Source of the DNA: Papio anubis
Lineage: Eukaryota; Chordata; Mammalia; Primates; Cercopithecidae
Direction: 5' to 3'
NCBI RefSeq assembly: GCF_008728515.1
Contig: NC_044986.1
Location: 116,548,313 to 116,612,312 of the forward strand
Length of the DNA: 64,000 bases
Under the pieces are notes generated by a model that saw only the letters and a program-made list of their open reading frames with translations, had not been told where the DNA came from and ran no database searches. Shown here one piece after another: positions 33,205 through 44,699 of the stretch. Every line of letters starts with the position of its first letter. The stretch's first letter is position 1. The translations under genes were made by a program, and so were the position numbers.

Positions 33205-33700
33205 AGTAACTGGTAGAATAAGGAGCGTACAGACCAGTAACAGCATCCTGGTGGAGACGGAGTGCCACTCAGGAGAACCTGTGTGCAAAACATTGACTGA
33301 TGCTCACCAGCTGCTGCTCCTGCAGGTCCACTGTTGGATTAGCGTCATGGCCACACTTCTCCCAGCGTGCCGATAGTAAATGACTCACATGATCAGCGTA
33401 GGTTGTTCTTGCCCAGCGGAGGAATTCTCTAATTGGCAAGCACTTTTCAATAATTATCCATTAGCTTGGACTAAGCTTTCTCAGAACGGTGCAGTGATCT
33501 GAGGCTCACTCCACCCAATCTCCCTTCTTTATTTTTTTTTTTCTCTCTTTATTCTGAGAGCTGTATTGTCCTCTGAAAGCTCTCCTCATCGTCTCCTGCC
33601 CCTCCCACTTTATCTTTTATATGTACTTTCCCCAATAAATATTCAATTAATTCTGTCTTCACAAACAATTCTCAGAAGATGCAGAACGACACAGAAATAC
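33205..33700 (+). mobile_element. Possible old LTR
   Basis: Balanced composition in AT-rich surroundings, a pyrimidine-rich 3' part, and 'actttccccaataaatattc' (AATAAA at 33634-33639) followed by about 40 bases of T/C-rich text. This layout is typical of an ERVL or ERV1 LTR end. I cannot assign a family or exact borders. Confidence 0.35.
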
Positions 33701-33811
33701 AAGAATTCAACGTTGTTAACTATTTTAGCCTTATTGACAACTATGAGAAACTAACCAACAACAGAATTTTCAAATGCATATAAATTGTGGTGTTAAGCGT
33801 TATTTTAACTT

Positions 33812-34096
33812 ATCTCAAAGGAGTCTTGCTCCGTTGCCCAGACTGGAGTGCAGTGGTGCCATCTTGGGTCACTACAGTCTCCACCTCCTGGGTTCAAGCG
33901 ATCCTCCTGCCTCAGCCTCCCAAGTAGCTGGGATTACAGGTGTGTGCCACCACACCTGGCTAATTTTTGTATTTTTAGTAGAGACTGGGTTTCCCCATGT
34001 TGGTCAGGCTGGTCTCAAACTCCTGACCTCTAGTGATCCACCTGCCTTGACTTCCCAAATTGCTGGGATTACAGGCATGAGCCACTGCACCTGGCC
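33812..34096 (-). mobile_element. AluS-like element, antisense
   Basis: Antisense dimeric Alu (GGAGTCTTGCTCCGTTGCCC … GAGCCACTGCACCTGGCC). The T tail is reduced to 'atctcaaa', so the 3' tail has decayed. It sits at the left edge of antisense L1 ORF2 sequence. Confidence 0.9.
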
Positions 34097-35480
34097 CCAG
34101 AGTATTTTCTAATATTTCTTGTAATTTCTTCTTTGACACCTTGGCTATTTAGAAGTATGTTGTTCAATTTCTATATATTTGGAAATGTCCCCAAAACCCT
34201 TTTCTTGCCGATTTCTAGTTTTAATTGTGTTGTGACAGGATAATATATTTTGTGCAATTTCAGTTTTATGGCCTGGTGGACCTGGGGAATCTTCCATGTG
34301 CACTTGAGAATAATGTGCATTTGGTAGTGTTGGTTGGAATGTTCTTTAGGTATGTTTTAGGTCTATAGTGTTGTTCAAGTCTTATATATCTTTGTTTATC
34401 TGAAGTCTAGTACTTCTTTCCATCATTCAGAATAGGCTATTGAAATCTCTTATTTTTGAAAGTCTCCTTTTTAAAAACAACTGTCAATTTTGATCTATCT
34501 TTTTTGGAGACTATGTTGTTTATCACATACATGTTTTCAATGGTTATATTTTTTGGAGGGACTGATCCTCTAATTATACAATGACCCACTCTGTTTCTAG
34601 AAACATTTCTATCTTAAAGCTTATTTTGTCTGGTAATAATGTAGCTACTCTGACTCTCTTATGCTTTCTGTTTGCATCAAGCTTGTGTTCTTCCATCTCA
34701 TCTTTTCACTTTCAATATATTTAAATTTTTTTTTCTTTGAGGTGGAGTCTTGCTGTGTTGCCCAGGCTGGAGTGCCCTGGTGCAATCTCGGCTCACTGCA
34801 ACCTCCGTCTCCTGGGTTCAAGTGATTCTCACACCTCAGCCTCCCAGGTAGCTGGGATTACAGGTGCCCACCACCATGCCAGGCTAATTTTTTTTATTTT
34901 TGTATTTTTAGTAGAGACAGGGTTTCACCATGTTGGCCAGGCTGATCTCGAACTCCTGACCTCAAGAGACCCGCCCACCTTGGCCTCCCAAAGTGCTGAG
35001 ATTATAGGCATGAGCCACTGCGCCTGGTCTAAATCTTTAAATTTCAAGAGTTTACCTTTTAGACAGCTTATACTTTGGCATTGTTTTATACTTTGGTATG
35101 ATGATCTCTGGCTTTTGTTGGACTATTCATCTACTTACACATTTCATGTTATAATTAATGTTGGTGGATTTATATCTGCCATTTTGCTATTTGTTTTCTG
35201 TATGTCTTACTCACATTTTTTCTTCTATAGTGCCTTTACTTCCCTCATTTGCAATAAGTAGATATTTTCTTCTGCACTTTATTTTTTTAGTTAGCTTTAG
35301 TGACAGCTCTAGAGTTTTCAACATGCATATTAACTCATAAGAATCTACTTCAGATTTATTGGACCTTTGTTCTAGAGAAATATGACAATTTTACTCCAAT
35401 ATAGTTCTATTCTCTCCACCCATATTTGTGGTATTATTATCACATATATCTATATATGTTACAATCCTGATACAGTGTTA
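34097..35480 (-). mobile_element. L1M ORF2 segment, antisense, split by an Alu
   Basis: Antisense ORF2 words in order: 'gttgttcaatttctatatat', 'gacctggggaatcttccatg', 'tgcacttgagaataatgtgc', 'cttattttgtctggtaataa', 'gtagctactctgactctctt'. After the Alu it continues with 'ttggtggatttatatctgcc' and 'atttgttttctgtatgtctt'. The right end near 35480 is approximate. Confidence 0.75.
34727..35030 (-). mobile_element. AluS-like element, antisense
   Basis: Full-length antisense Alu (TTTGAGGTGGAGTCTTGC … GAGCCACTGCGCCTGGTC), inserted in the L1M. A TTTAAATTT-type duplication lies at about 34719 and 35035. Confidence 0.9.
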
Positions 35481-36869
35481 TAATTATCGCTTTTTATCAT
35501 CTCATGGCTTTTAAAGAAGCTAACAGAAGAAAGGAGAAGATATTTTACATAATTTTTATATTAATATTCTTATTTACCATTTCCTTTTCTCATTATCTTT
35601 TTCCATATGGCGTTGGCTTTTTGCTCCACCATGTTCTCATTACTTTCCTCCTCCTTTTGGCTGTCATGTTCAATATATTATATTTCTATATGTTACATTC
35701 CCAGTGATATCATTTTAAAGCTATTGCATTGTGCTTTTATTTTAAAAATTGGTTGATAGTAAGGGGAAAAAAAAAATTTTAATTATATCTCATGGAGTCT
35801 ACAGTTCCTGCCTGTGTTTGGCTATGAATGAGTAGCTCACAGGTACCCTCTCTTTTATCCTCTCTTGTTGCTCTTAAGTGACTGCAGTCTAGCACATGTG
35901 CACAGCCTTCCAGAACACTAGAAGTGACTGTGAACTTAGTAGGTCCTCTTCGATTGTCTCTTTCCATGTATCTCTGTGTTCAGTGTTCTTGTTACTCTGT
36001 CACTTCCTTTGTTTCTGCTAGAATCTTGGAGCTGTTCGAATTCTGATTGCTTGCATTATGATCTCTGTTGTTTGTGACTTTGTGCCTGGACATAGATTCC
36101 TCCTCAATGCATTGCAAAGGCCTTCTGGTCTGACTGGAATACATCATACACAATTCAGACCTAGAGGAAAGTTTGGAGGCTCCAAGTCTCCTGACTTCCC
36201 TGCATGGAGACTACATTGCAGAGCAGACTCTAGAGGGGGGATTGGAACCATCCATCTTCATTGGATGCTATGTCCCTCCGGAATATACTTCTACAACTCT
36301 GAGTTGAAGGAATGGAGGAAGCCTTTGGTTCAAATGCCACAGCCCAGCCCCCCCCACTTCTTTAATAAGGTTTAGAGGATTATCTTGAATAAATGTTTCT
36401 CAATTTACTTTATTCCCTTTGGTCAGGTTCCAGATAATTTAAAACATTGTCTAATGATTTTAACTAGTTCAATAGTTGTTTTCTACGGAGATCCTCATAC
36501 AGGCATTCTGGCAGTTACCTGATTACCTTGAGATCTGTCATTTTCCTGTTTTCTATCTGCCACATGTGTTCTATAAACCCTTTTCTTTCTTTTGAATTAA
36601 TCAAATGTTATGTGTTATTTTCTGTAGTTGGCTTTTAGCTGTATTTTACTGCTTTGTTATTTTACTGGTTGCTTTAGTGTTTATAGGACACATCTTTGTC
36701 AGCTTTCTGTCATGTAATATTATATTACTGCATATAAGAATCTTACAATAATATACTTCTAATATTGCCCCTCTTAATCTTTTTGTTACTGATATCACAC
36801 TTTATATTTCACTCTTCATTGCTAAAATAGGTAGACAGATACATAGATACATAGATAGATACCACATAA
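35481..36869. other. Unassigned, probably old L1-related sequence in part
   Basis: T-rich plus strand suggests continued antisense L1M from 35481 to about 35770. The block 35780-36380 is more balanced and unrecognised. A short GATA/GATACATA run lies at about 36830-36862. Nothing coding. Confidence 0.35.
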
Positions 36870-37541
36870 CTAACACTTAACCCCTTTAACAATTATTTTA
36901 TTATAGTTTTGCCTTTTTTAAAGTTCCTTGTATATGGAATTAGATACTATGCAGCCATTTGAATCTACCTTCTTTCACTTAGCAAAACACACTAAAATTT
37001 ATCCATATTGTTGCTGCATAAATCCATAGTTCATTTTTATCATGGAATAGAATTATATGGTATGAATTTACTATAGTTTTTCTATTTTCCAGTTGAAGAT
37101 GAGATCTAGGTTATTTGTAATGGTTGACAATTATGAATAAAATGCTAAATATATTTGTGTACAGGTTTTCATTTGAACAGGAACTTTCATTTCTCTAAGG
37201 TTCATACTTAGGAACATGATGCTGACTCGTACGGCAGGTGTTTATAAGAAACTTCCAAATTGTTTACTAGAATATATTATTTCATACCTCCACCAGGGAG
37301 GTATGAAAGTTTCAAATATTCTACTACCTAAACAGCATTTGGGAATGCCGGTGTTTTGAAATTTTAGACAAATTTTGATGGAGCAATGTGTTATTGTGAT
37401 CGTAATTTGCCTTTCTCTAATAATAAATGGCATTGAGTATATTTCATGTGTTTATTTGAAATCTGTTTATATTATTTTATAAAATGTCTCTTCAGATATT
37501 TTGCCCATAATTAAGGGCTATTTGATTTCTTTTTTTTTAAC

Positions 37542-37606
37542 AGGCATACCTTATTTTATTGTTCTTGTTTTATTGTGTTTCACAGATTTTGTGTTTTATA
37601 AAATTA
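37542..37606 (+). mobile_element. Tigger1-type terminal fragment (about 65 bp)
   Basis: 'caggcataccttattttatt' followed by 'gttttattgtgtttcacaga' matches the first about 60 bases of Tigger1, including its terminal inverted repeat, and stops at 'gtgttttata'. No other end is found nearby; the full Tigger1 at 40151 is separate and in the opposite orientation. Confidence 0.75.
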
Positions 37607-37745
37607 TTATTATTATTGTAACTTTTATTTTAGGTTTGGGGTACATAGGAAGGTTTGTTACAAAGGTAAACACATGTCATGGGAGTTTGGTGTGCATATT
37701 ATTTAATCACCCAGGTATTAAGCTAAGTTCACCATAGTTATTATT
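37607..37745 (-). mobile_element. Short L1 3' end, antisense
   Basis: (ATT)n tail followed by 'gtttggggtacataggaagg', 'ggtaaacacatgtcatggga' and 'aatcacccaggtattaagc', the complement of the last about 130 bases of L1. Strongly 5' truncated. Confidence 0.8.
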
Positions 37746-38294
37746 ATCTTATTGTTGAGCTTTAAGCGTTATTTCTCTAGTCTGGATTCAAGAGCTTTGC
37801 AGGAAATGTGACTTGTACATTTATATTCTCCCAGTCTGTGACTTGTCTTTTCATTTCCTTGATAGTGTATTTTAGATAGCAAATGTCTTTGATTTTATAA
37901 ATTTTCTTTTATCCATTTTTTAGATATTGTACTTTTAGGTTGTATCTAATAAGTCTTAGCCCAAAGTTAGGCAAATTTTCTCTTCTGTTTTATTCTGAAA
38001 CTTTTGTTATTTACACTTTAGACTTAAGACTGCAATATGCATTTGATTTAATTTGTGTTGATTGTGAAGTATACAACATGATATTATTTTTGTTTCTACA
38101 TGGATGTCCAATATTTGAGCAATTCTAATATTATTGATTTTTTTTAACCTTTGTCAATAATCAGTTGACTACATTTTGAGGGTTTATTTCTCAGCTTTCC
38201 TTTCTGTTCCACTTTTCAATATGAACTTTTTAATGATATCACTCTTGCATTATAGCTTTATAGTGAGTCTTAAAAATGATATTTATCCTTCAAC

Positions 38295-38425
38295 TTTGTC
38301 CTTACTTTTCAAAAATCCTTTTTCAATCCTTTGTCCTTACTTTTCAAAAATCCAGTTTCAGTTTTCTGCAGTTAGTCAGTTTTCCCGAAACTATTTAATA
38401 AATCCAGTTAGTCAGTTTTCCCAAC
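38295..38425. repeat. Two overlapping micro-duplications
   Basis: TTTGTCCTTACTTTTCAAAA… occurs twice (about 38295 and 38332). CAGTTAGTCAGTTTTCCC occurs twice (about 38370 and 38404). Both pairs sit at the junction of old L1ME and a young L1 fragment. Confidence 0.85.
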
Positions 38426-38895
38426 ACCATTTATTAAATAGTGAATCCTTTCCCCATTGTTTGTTTTTGTCAGGTTTGTCAAAGATCAGATGGTTGTACA
38501 CGTGTGATGTTATTTCTGAGGCCTCTGTTCTGTTCCATTGGTCTATATATCTGTTTTGGTACCAGTACCATGCTGTTTTGGTTACTGTAGTCTTGTAGTA
38601 TAGTTTGAAGTCAGGTAGTGTGATGCCTCCAGCTTTGTTCTTTTTGCTTAGGATTGTCTTGGCTATATGGGCTCTTTTTTTGGTTGCACATGAAATTTAA
38701 AGCAGTTTTTTTATACTTCTGTGAAGAAAGTTGATGGTAGCTTGATGGGAATAGCATTGAATCTATAAATTACTTTAGGCAGTATGGCCATTTTCATGAT
38801 ATTGATTCTTCCTATCCATGAGCATGGAATGTTTTTCCATTTGTTTGTGTCCGCTCTTATTTCCTTGAGCAGTGGTTTGTAGTTCTCATTTTAAA
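38405..38895 (-). mobile_element. Young L1PA internal ORF2 fragment, antisense
   Basis: Low-divergence antisense ORF2 text ('acaccatttattaaatagtg', 'tctgttctgttccattggtc', 'gtagtatagtttgaagtcag', 'attgattcttcctatccatg', 'gagcagtggtttgtagttct'). Neither an L1 3' end nor a poly(A) tail is present on either side, so this is not an ordinary insertion end. Confidence 0.85.
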
Positions 38896-39830
38896 ATCCT
38901 GTCTGATAATCTCAGTACTCTGATTTTTAGTAGTCAATTCATTTCTGTTAAAGGTAATAATTGATATGAGTGGATTTACATCTGCTCCTTTGCAATTTGC
39001 TTTCTAAATGTCTCCTGAATTAAAAAAAATTCTGCTTTTTTGTTCCTTCATTACTGCCTTCTTTTAATGTACCATTTTTTTTTTCTTTGCTGATTATTTA
39101 CTAGACCATTTTGAGTTATTTTCATAGTGGTTGCTCTAGTAATTATAATAAGCAACTGAATTTATCATCCTGTTGTATATAAGTAGTAACTTAGTTCCAG
39201 TAAAATATAAAAACTTTCATACAATTTAACCTTATTCTTTTTCTCAAATTTTTCCTCTTTGCTTTATGTATATCTCTATATTATAAACTCAACAATATAG
39301 TATTATATAATAATTCTTCTTTTATGTAATTGTCTTTTAAACCAGTCAGGATAAAAGAAAAAATACATATTCATACTGTCTTTCAAAATTTCTGCATAAT
39401 TACCCTTTCTGGTACTTTTTATTGAATTAGAATTACTGACTTGTTATTTTCTTTCATATAGAAGGACTTTTTCTACTACTTCTAGTAAGGCAGATTAAGA
39501 ACAAATAATTTCAGTCTTTGTTTATCTGAGAAAGTCTTTATTTTGCCTTCAATTTTGATAGATGGTTTTGTTGAGTGTAGAATTATTGCTTGAAGTAGTT
39601 TTCTTTCAATGCTTTGAATATAATACTCCACTGCTTTCAAACATCCATTGTGTCTCTTAGAAGCTACATGGTATGCACATTGCAGTTTACCTATGTGTAA
39701 CGAGTTGCTTTTCTCTTCAGTTTCAGAGGCTTTCTGTTTTTCTTTGTCTTTTGGCCTGCTTTACTTAATTTTTCAATATGTTTGTAATTGCTGCTTTGAA
39801 GTCTTTGTCTGATAAGTCGAAAACTACTTG
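38896..39830 (-). mobile_element. L1M ORF2 segment, antisense
   Basis: Antisense text such as 'aggtaataattgatatgagt', 'atagtggttgctctagtaat', 'gaaagtctttattttgcctt', 'tttgttgagtgtagaattat', 'ctgctttgaagtctttgtct'. Old and diverged. Confidence 0.65.
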
Positions 39831-40150
39831 AGAAGGGAAAAGTACCCATTTTAGCAGTTGGAATTAATAGGTTAAATGTTTAAATGTGGATTTTATAAAT
39901 TTTTAATTTATTGAATTAAAAATTGGTAAATGAACTTAAAATTAATTGATCACTTAATTTCAAGTTATTTAGTTTTTATCAATTTTGTATATTGTGAATA
40001 TTAATGTACCAAGAATATATACAGTATAAAGTCTTTCAGAAATTTCTACCCAGAAAACAAATCCTAAGAATTAGAACTAGTTAAACAAGAGTTTATGAAA
40101 TATTAGAATGTAACCCACTGGGCATTTTCCAGTAATGTCTAATACTACTA
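39831..40150. other. Unassigned AT-rich spacer
   Basis: About 320 bases left of Tigger1 with no recognised element. Confidence 0.4.
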
Positions 40151-40857
40151 CAGGCACACCTCGGAGATAATGTGTCTTTATTTTCAAACCACCACAATAA
40201 AATGAACATTGCAACAAAACCAGTAACAGGAAATTTTGGTTTCCAGTGCATATAAAAGATATGTTTATATTACACTGTAGTCTATTAAGTGTGCAATAAC
40301 ATTATACATACTAAAAAACAATATACATACTCTTGAAATACTTTATTGCTAATGATTGTCTGAGCCTTTAGCGAGTTGTAGTCTTTTTCGCTGGGGAAAC
40401 GCCTTGTCTTGATATTGATGGCTGCTGACTAATCAAGGTGGTGGCTTTTGGTGGCTGTGGCAATTTCTTAAAATAAGACAATAATAAATTTTCCTGCATC
40501 AACTGACTCTTCCTTTTACTAAAGATTTCTTTGTAGTATGTGATGCTCTTTGAGCACTGTAAAATGTATATCAAAATTGGAGTCACTTGTCTCAAACCCT
40601 AATGCTGCTTTATCTACTAAGTTTGTGTTATGTTTTAAATTGACTGTTTTCATTTCAAAAATATCCACAGCCTCTTCACCAGGAGTAGATGCCATATCAA
40701 GAAGTCATATTCTTTGCTCATTCATAAGAAGCAACTCCTCATTAATTCAAGTTTGATTATAAGATTGCAGCAATTCAATCACATATTCAGGCTCCACTTC
40801 CAATTCTAATTCTCCTGCCATTTCTACCAATCTGCAGTTACCTTGTCCACTGAAATC

Positions 40858-41619
40858 ATTTTGTAATTTTTATTTTTATGTTAAGTTCTGGGGTACAAAT
40901 GCAGAATGTGCAGGTTTCTTACATAGGTAAAGGTGTGCCATGGTGGTTTGCTACCCCTATTAACCCATCACCTAGATATTAAGCCCAGCACACATGAGTT
41001 ATTTGTCCTAATGCTCTCCCTCCCACCAGCCAACCTCCCAACGGCCCCAGTGTGTGTTGTTCCCCTCCCTGTGTCCATGTGTTCTCATTGTTCAGTTCCC
41101 ACTTATAAATGAGAACATTCAGTGTTTGGTTTTCTGCTCCTGCATTAGTTTGCTGAGGATAATGGCCTCCAGCTTCATCCATGTCCCTGCAAAGGACATG
41201 ATCTCATTCCTTTTTATGGCTGCATAGTATTCCATGGTATATATGTACCACATTTTCTTTATCCAGTCTATCGTTGATGGGCATTTGGGTTGATTCCATG
41301 TTTTTGCTATTGTGAATAGTGTTGCAGTGAACATACATGTGCATGTATCTTTGTAATAGAATAATTTATATTCCTTTGGGTATATACCCAGTAATGGGAG
41401 TGCTGGGTCAATGGTATTTCTGGTTCTAGATCTTTGAGGAATGGCCACACCATCTTCCACAATGGTTGAACTCACCTTCCCACCAACAGTGTAAAAGTGT
41501 TTCTATTTCTCTGCAACCTCACTAGCATCTGTTGTTTCTTGACTTTTTAATATTGCCATTCTGACTGGCATGAGATGGTATCTCATTGTGGTTTTGACTT
41601 GCATTTCTCTAATCTGTCT
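40858..41619 (-). mobile_element. L1PA/PB 3' end inserted in Tigger1, antisense
   Basis: 5'-truncated antisense L1 of 762 bp, from its decayed T tail at 40861 to ORF2 text 'ttgcatttctctaat'. A perfect 12-bp target duplication, TCCACTGAAATC, lies at 40846-40857 and 41620-41631, and Tigger1 is continuous across it. Confidence 0.95.
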
Positions 41620-42709
41620 TCCACTGAAATCTTGAACCCCTCAAAATCATACATGAAGGTTGGAATTCATTTCTTCCAAATTCCTGTTAATGTTGAAATT
41701 TGGACCTCCTCTCATGAATCACTAACGTTTTTAATGGCATCTAGTGTGGTGAATCCTTTCCAGAATGTTTTTTATTTACTTTGCTTACATACATCAGGAG
41801 AATCACTATCTATGGCAGCTATAGGCTTACAAAATGTATGTCTTATATAATAAGACTCTAAAGTCAAAATGACTGCTTGACACATGGGATGAAAAATGGA
41901 CATTGTTTTAACAGACATGAAAACGTCATTAATCTTCTTATACATCTCAATGGGAAATCTTAAGTGACAAGGTACATAGCCAATGATCAGTATATTTTGA
42001 AAGAAGTCTTTTTTTTTTCTGAACAGTAGATTTTAGCAGTGGCCTTAAAAATGGTTAGTAAACCATATTATAAACATGTGTTTTAATTTATGTTTTGTCT
42101 GTTTATAGAGCACAGGAAAAGTATATTTGGCATAATTCTTAAGGGCCCTAGGATTTTCAGAATGACAAATGAGCATTGGTTTCATTTTAAAGTCACCAAA
42201 TGTATTACTCTTTATTGAGAGAGTCAGCCATTGAAGTTTGAAGACAGGCATCAGTTTCTTTCTAGCTGTGAAAGTCCTAGATGACATCTTCTTCCAATAG
42301 AATGCTAGTATGTCGACATTGAAAATCTGTTGTGTAGTTGTAGCCACCTGCAATAATCGTCTTAGCTAGATCATCTGGATAATTCGCTGCAGCCTGTCCA
42401 TCAGGACTTGGTGTTTCACCTTCTACTTTTATGTTACAGATATGGCTTCTTTCCCTGAACCTCATGAACCAAGCACTGCTTGCTTCAAACTTTTCTTTGT
42501 CAGCTTCCTTAGCTCTCTCAGACTTCAGAGAATTGAATGAAGGCTTTGCTGTGAATTCGGCTTTGGCTTAAGGGACTATTCCAGCTGGCTTGATCGTCAT
42601 CTAGATCACTCAAACTTTCTCCATAACTACAATGAAATAGTTTTGCTTTTTTGGTTTTAACCATTCATATGTTCACTGGAGTAGCACATTTCATTTCCTC
42701 CAAGAACTT

Positions 42710-42953
42710 TATTTTTATTTATTTATTTATTTTTTTTTTTGAGATGAAGTCTCGTTCTGTCACCCAGGCTTAAGTGCAGTGGCACGATCTCAGCTTACTC
42801 CAACCTCTGCCTCCTGGTTCAAGCAATTCTTGTGCCTCAGCCTCTGGGGAAGCTGGGATCACAGGCACACGCCACCATGCCCTGGTAATTTTTGTACTTT
42901 TAGTAGAGATGGGCTTTCACCACGTTGGCCAGGGTGGTCTCGACCTCCTGACC
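42710..42953 (-). mobile_element. Alu, antisense, truncated at its 5' end, inserted in Tigger1
   Basis: T-rich tail (TTTATTTATTTATTTTTT) then antisense Alu from GAGATGAAGTCTCGTTC to CTCCTGACCTC, where it stops about 60 bases short of the usual Alu 5' end. 5' truncation of Alus is less common than that of L1. Tigger sequence resumes at TTTTCAGTAACTG. Confidence 0.88.
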
Positions 42954-43515
42954 TCTTTTCAGTAACTGTTTGGGGCTAACTAGAGCAAGAGGCCTAGCCT
43001 TCAGTGTGTCTCCACTTTCAAGATGTCTTCCTCATTGAGCTTAATCATTTCTAGCTGTGGATTTAAAGTCAGTAATGTGCGACTCTTCCTTTCACTTGAA
43101 CACTTACAGGCCATAGTAGGGTTATGAACTAGCCAAATTCCAAAATTTTTTTGTTTAAGAGAATAGGGTTCCCAGGAGAGGGAGAGAGATGGGGGGGCAT
43201 CCAGCCATTGGAGCACTCAGAACCTGCACAACATTCAGGGATTAAGTTCACAGTCTCATATGGGCACAGTCATGAAGCCCTAACACAATTCCATTAATTA
43301 CATCAAAGATCACTTGTCAAAAATGACCTTAATAGATATAATACTAATGAAAAAGTTTGGAATATTTGACCCAGATACACAAAGTGGTAATACTGTTAAA
43401 AGCATGGTGCTGGCAGACTTTCTTGAGTTATGATTATCAAAAACCTTCCATTTGTAAAAAATGTCCTATCTGTAAAGCTCAACTAAGCAAAGCACAATAA
43501 AATGAAGTATGCCTG

Positions 43516-44069
43516 TGCCAACGTCTCATACTAACATTGTTTTTCAAAAGCTTTACCGCCTTTTCCTGATGCACTGCCATGACGTACTTACCTGCAGCTA
43601 TGTAAACTGAAACCAAACCACAATATGAGATTATGAGTATTTATCATTTTTCATTCTAATTTGTAATATTAACTAACAATGTAATATTGGCTTCATTTTT
43701 ATTTTTTGCAGAAAATATTATACTTAAACTATTTTATACTTCAATTATGACAAAATTCAAGTCACAGATTTATTTCCAGTTCATAGTAAAACAAGACTGT
43801 TTTGCTTATCAATTGGAGAAATATTTCTTTATTTCCTTTTATTTTTTTCTAATACCCAACTTTTAATTGTGCCAACTTTAGTGTAGAATTCCCTCACAAG
43901 CTGCGTTATTCTAGTGACCCCCAATGCTTATTCCCAACCCTCTGCATACAACAGAGGAGCCATGAATCCTCAGTTTAAAAAAAAAAAAAAAAAGAACTTT
44001 ATAAGTCCAATTTGTGTCCTGAAGAAGAATACTTTGTGTTTTTCTTTAAGAAAAGAAACCTCCGAGTTT
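43516..44069. other. Unassigned sequence with an A17 run
   Basis: Nothing recognised except an A run at 43977-43993. Confidence 0.4.
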
Positions 44070-44330
44070 TAACTGGGCACGTAGCCATCACAGGTGCAAA
44101 CCACACTTCTCAGAGTCCCTTTTAGCCAGGTGCTGTCATATGACAAAGTTTGGACCAATGGAATATGTGTGAATATAATGTGTGCAATTCCAGAGTCATC
44201 TTCTTAAAGTTGTTTGCCCTGGATTTTTCTTTTTCTCTTCTGATGGTGGGGAATGACATGAACCACAGCAGACATCTTGGAATTATTAGCAGGGTGGAAC
44301 TATCCATCTGCAAAAGACCCCCTTCTACAT
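44070..44330 (+). mobile_element. Possible ancient mammalian repeat (LTR-like)
   Basis: 'gtgctgtcatatgacaaagt' and 'ggaccaatggaatatgtgtg' followed by 'tgtgtgcaattccagagtca' and 'cagcagacatcttgga' resemble a common mammalian medium-repeat block ('gccatgtgactaagttctgg / ccaatgggatgtgag'). Family name not recalled. Confidence 0.4.
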
Positions 44331-44699
44331 TTAGACTTTTACATGATAGAAACATAGACATCTATCACAAAAGTTATCACTGCAGAAACTGCAAGTTCAT
44401 AGCATTAATTCATCAACATATTCCAGGCACTGCTGATAGAAAATGATATTATTTTAAATCGATGGGTTTTTAAACACTTTTTTAATAAAACAACCCAATA
44501 TACAAAACAAATAATGGTCAACCTGTTGAAGTAAATCTGCCCTTTCTCATCCACTTTAACCTTAGGTAGGTCTTCAGTTGTTCATGGGAAATCTAGGGAC
44601 ATTCTCATCATAATATCAAAACCACTGTCTTAATAATATTCATGTAATGTTTTATAATCTCAAGCCATTTTATCTGCTTTATTTATTATTTATTTGTTT
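44331..44699. other. Unassigned AT-rich sequence
   Basis: Nothing recognised. Confidence 0.4.

Larger units (their letters stand above)
36870..38290 (-). mobile_element. L1ME-like 3' half, antisense, with insertions
   Basis: Antisense L1ME text: 'ctaccttctttcacttagca', 'tgttgctgcataaatccata', 'agaaacttccaaattgttta', 'cttattgttgagctttaag', 'ttctcccagtctgtgacttg', 'catggatgtccaatatttga', 'ttgtcaataatcagttgact'. It is interrupted at about 37542-37745 by a Tigger end and a short L1, then resumes in register. Confidence 0.75.
40349..43114 (-). pseudogene. Tigger1 transposase, inactivated
   Basis: The remnant start codon lies at 43112-43114 in the ATGGCCT context and the stop (TAG) at 40349-40351. 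Pogo/CENP-B-like transposases carry N-terminal helix-turn-helix DNA-binding domains and a DDE catalytic domain. Still readable pieces include the N-terminal Ser-Ser-Glu-Arg-Lys-Ser-Arg helix-turn-helix region (43001-43120), a mid-domain piece with 'CHSENPRALKNYA' (42045-42350), and the C-terminal 'SYFKKLPQPPKATT' region (40370-40590). Frameshifts, stops, the L1 at 40858 and the Alu at 42710 separate them. It cannot encode an active enzyme. Confidence 0.85.
40151..43515 (-). mobile_element. Tigger1 DNA transposon, nearly complete, with nested L1 and Alu
   Basis: Left end CAGGCACACCTCGGAGATAA (40151) and right end …ATGAAGTATGCCTG (43515) are the inverted termini of Tigger1. TA precedes the left end at 40149-40150; the right flank is now TG. 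Removing the L1 (about 760 bp) and the Alu (about 250 bp) leaves about 2.35 kb, close to the 2.4-kb autonomous Tigger1, so almost nothing of the original has been deleted. Tigger is a pogo-type TcMar element active in early primates and long extinct. Confidence 0.93.

Noticed and set aside
34737..35261. 174-codon open frame
   Set aside because: It is an antisense Alu read through into antisense L1M ORF2; no ATG-initiated host protein.
40349..43114. Possible domesticated Tigger transposase gene
   Set aside because: Stops and frameshifts interrupt every domain, and an L1 and an Alu lie inside the frame; no sign of preserved coding.
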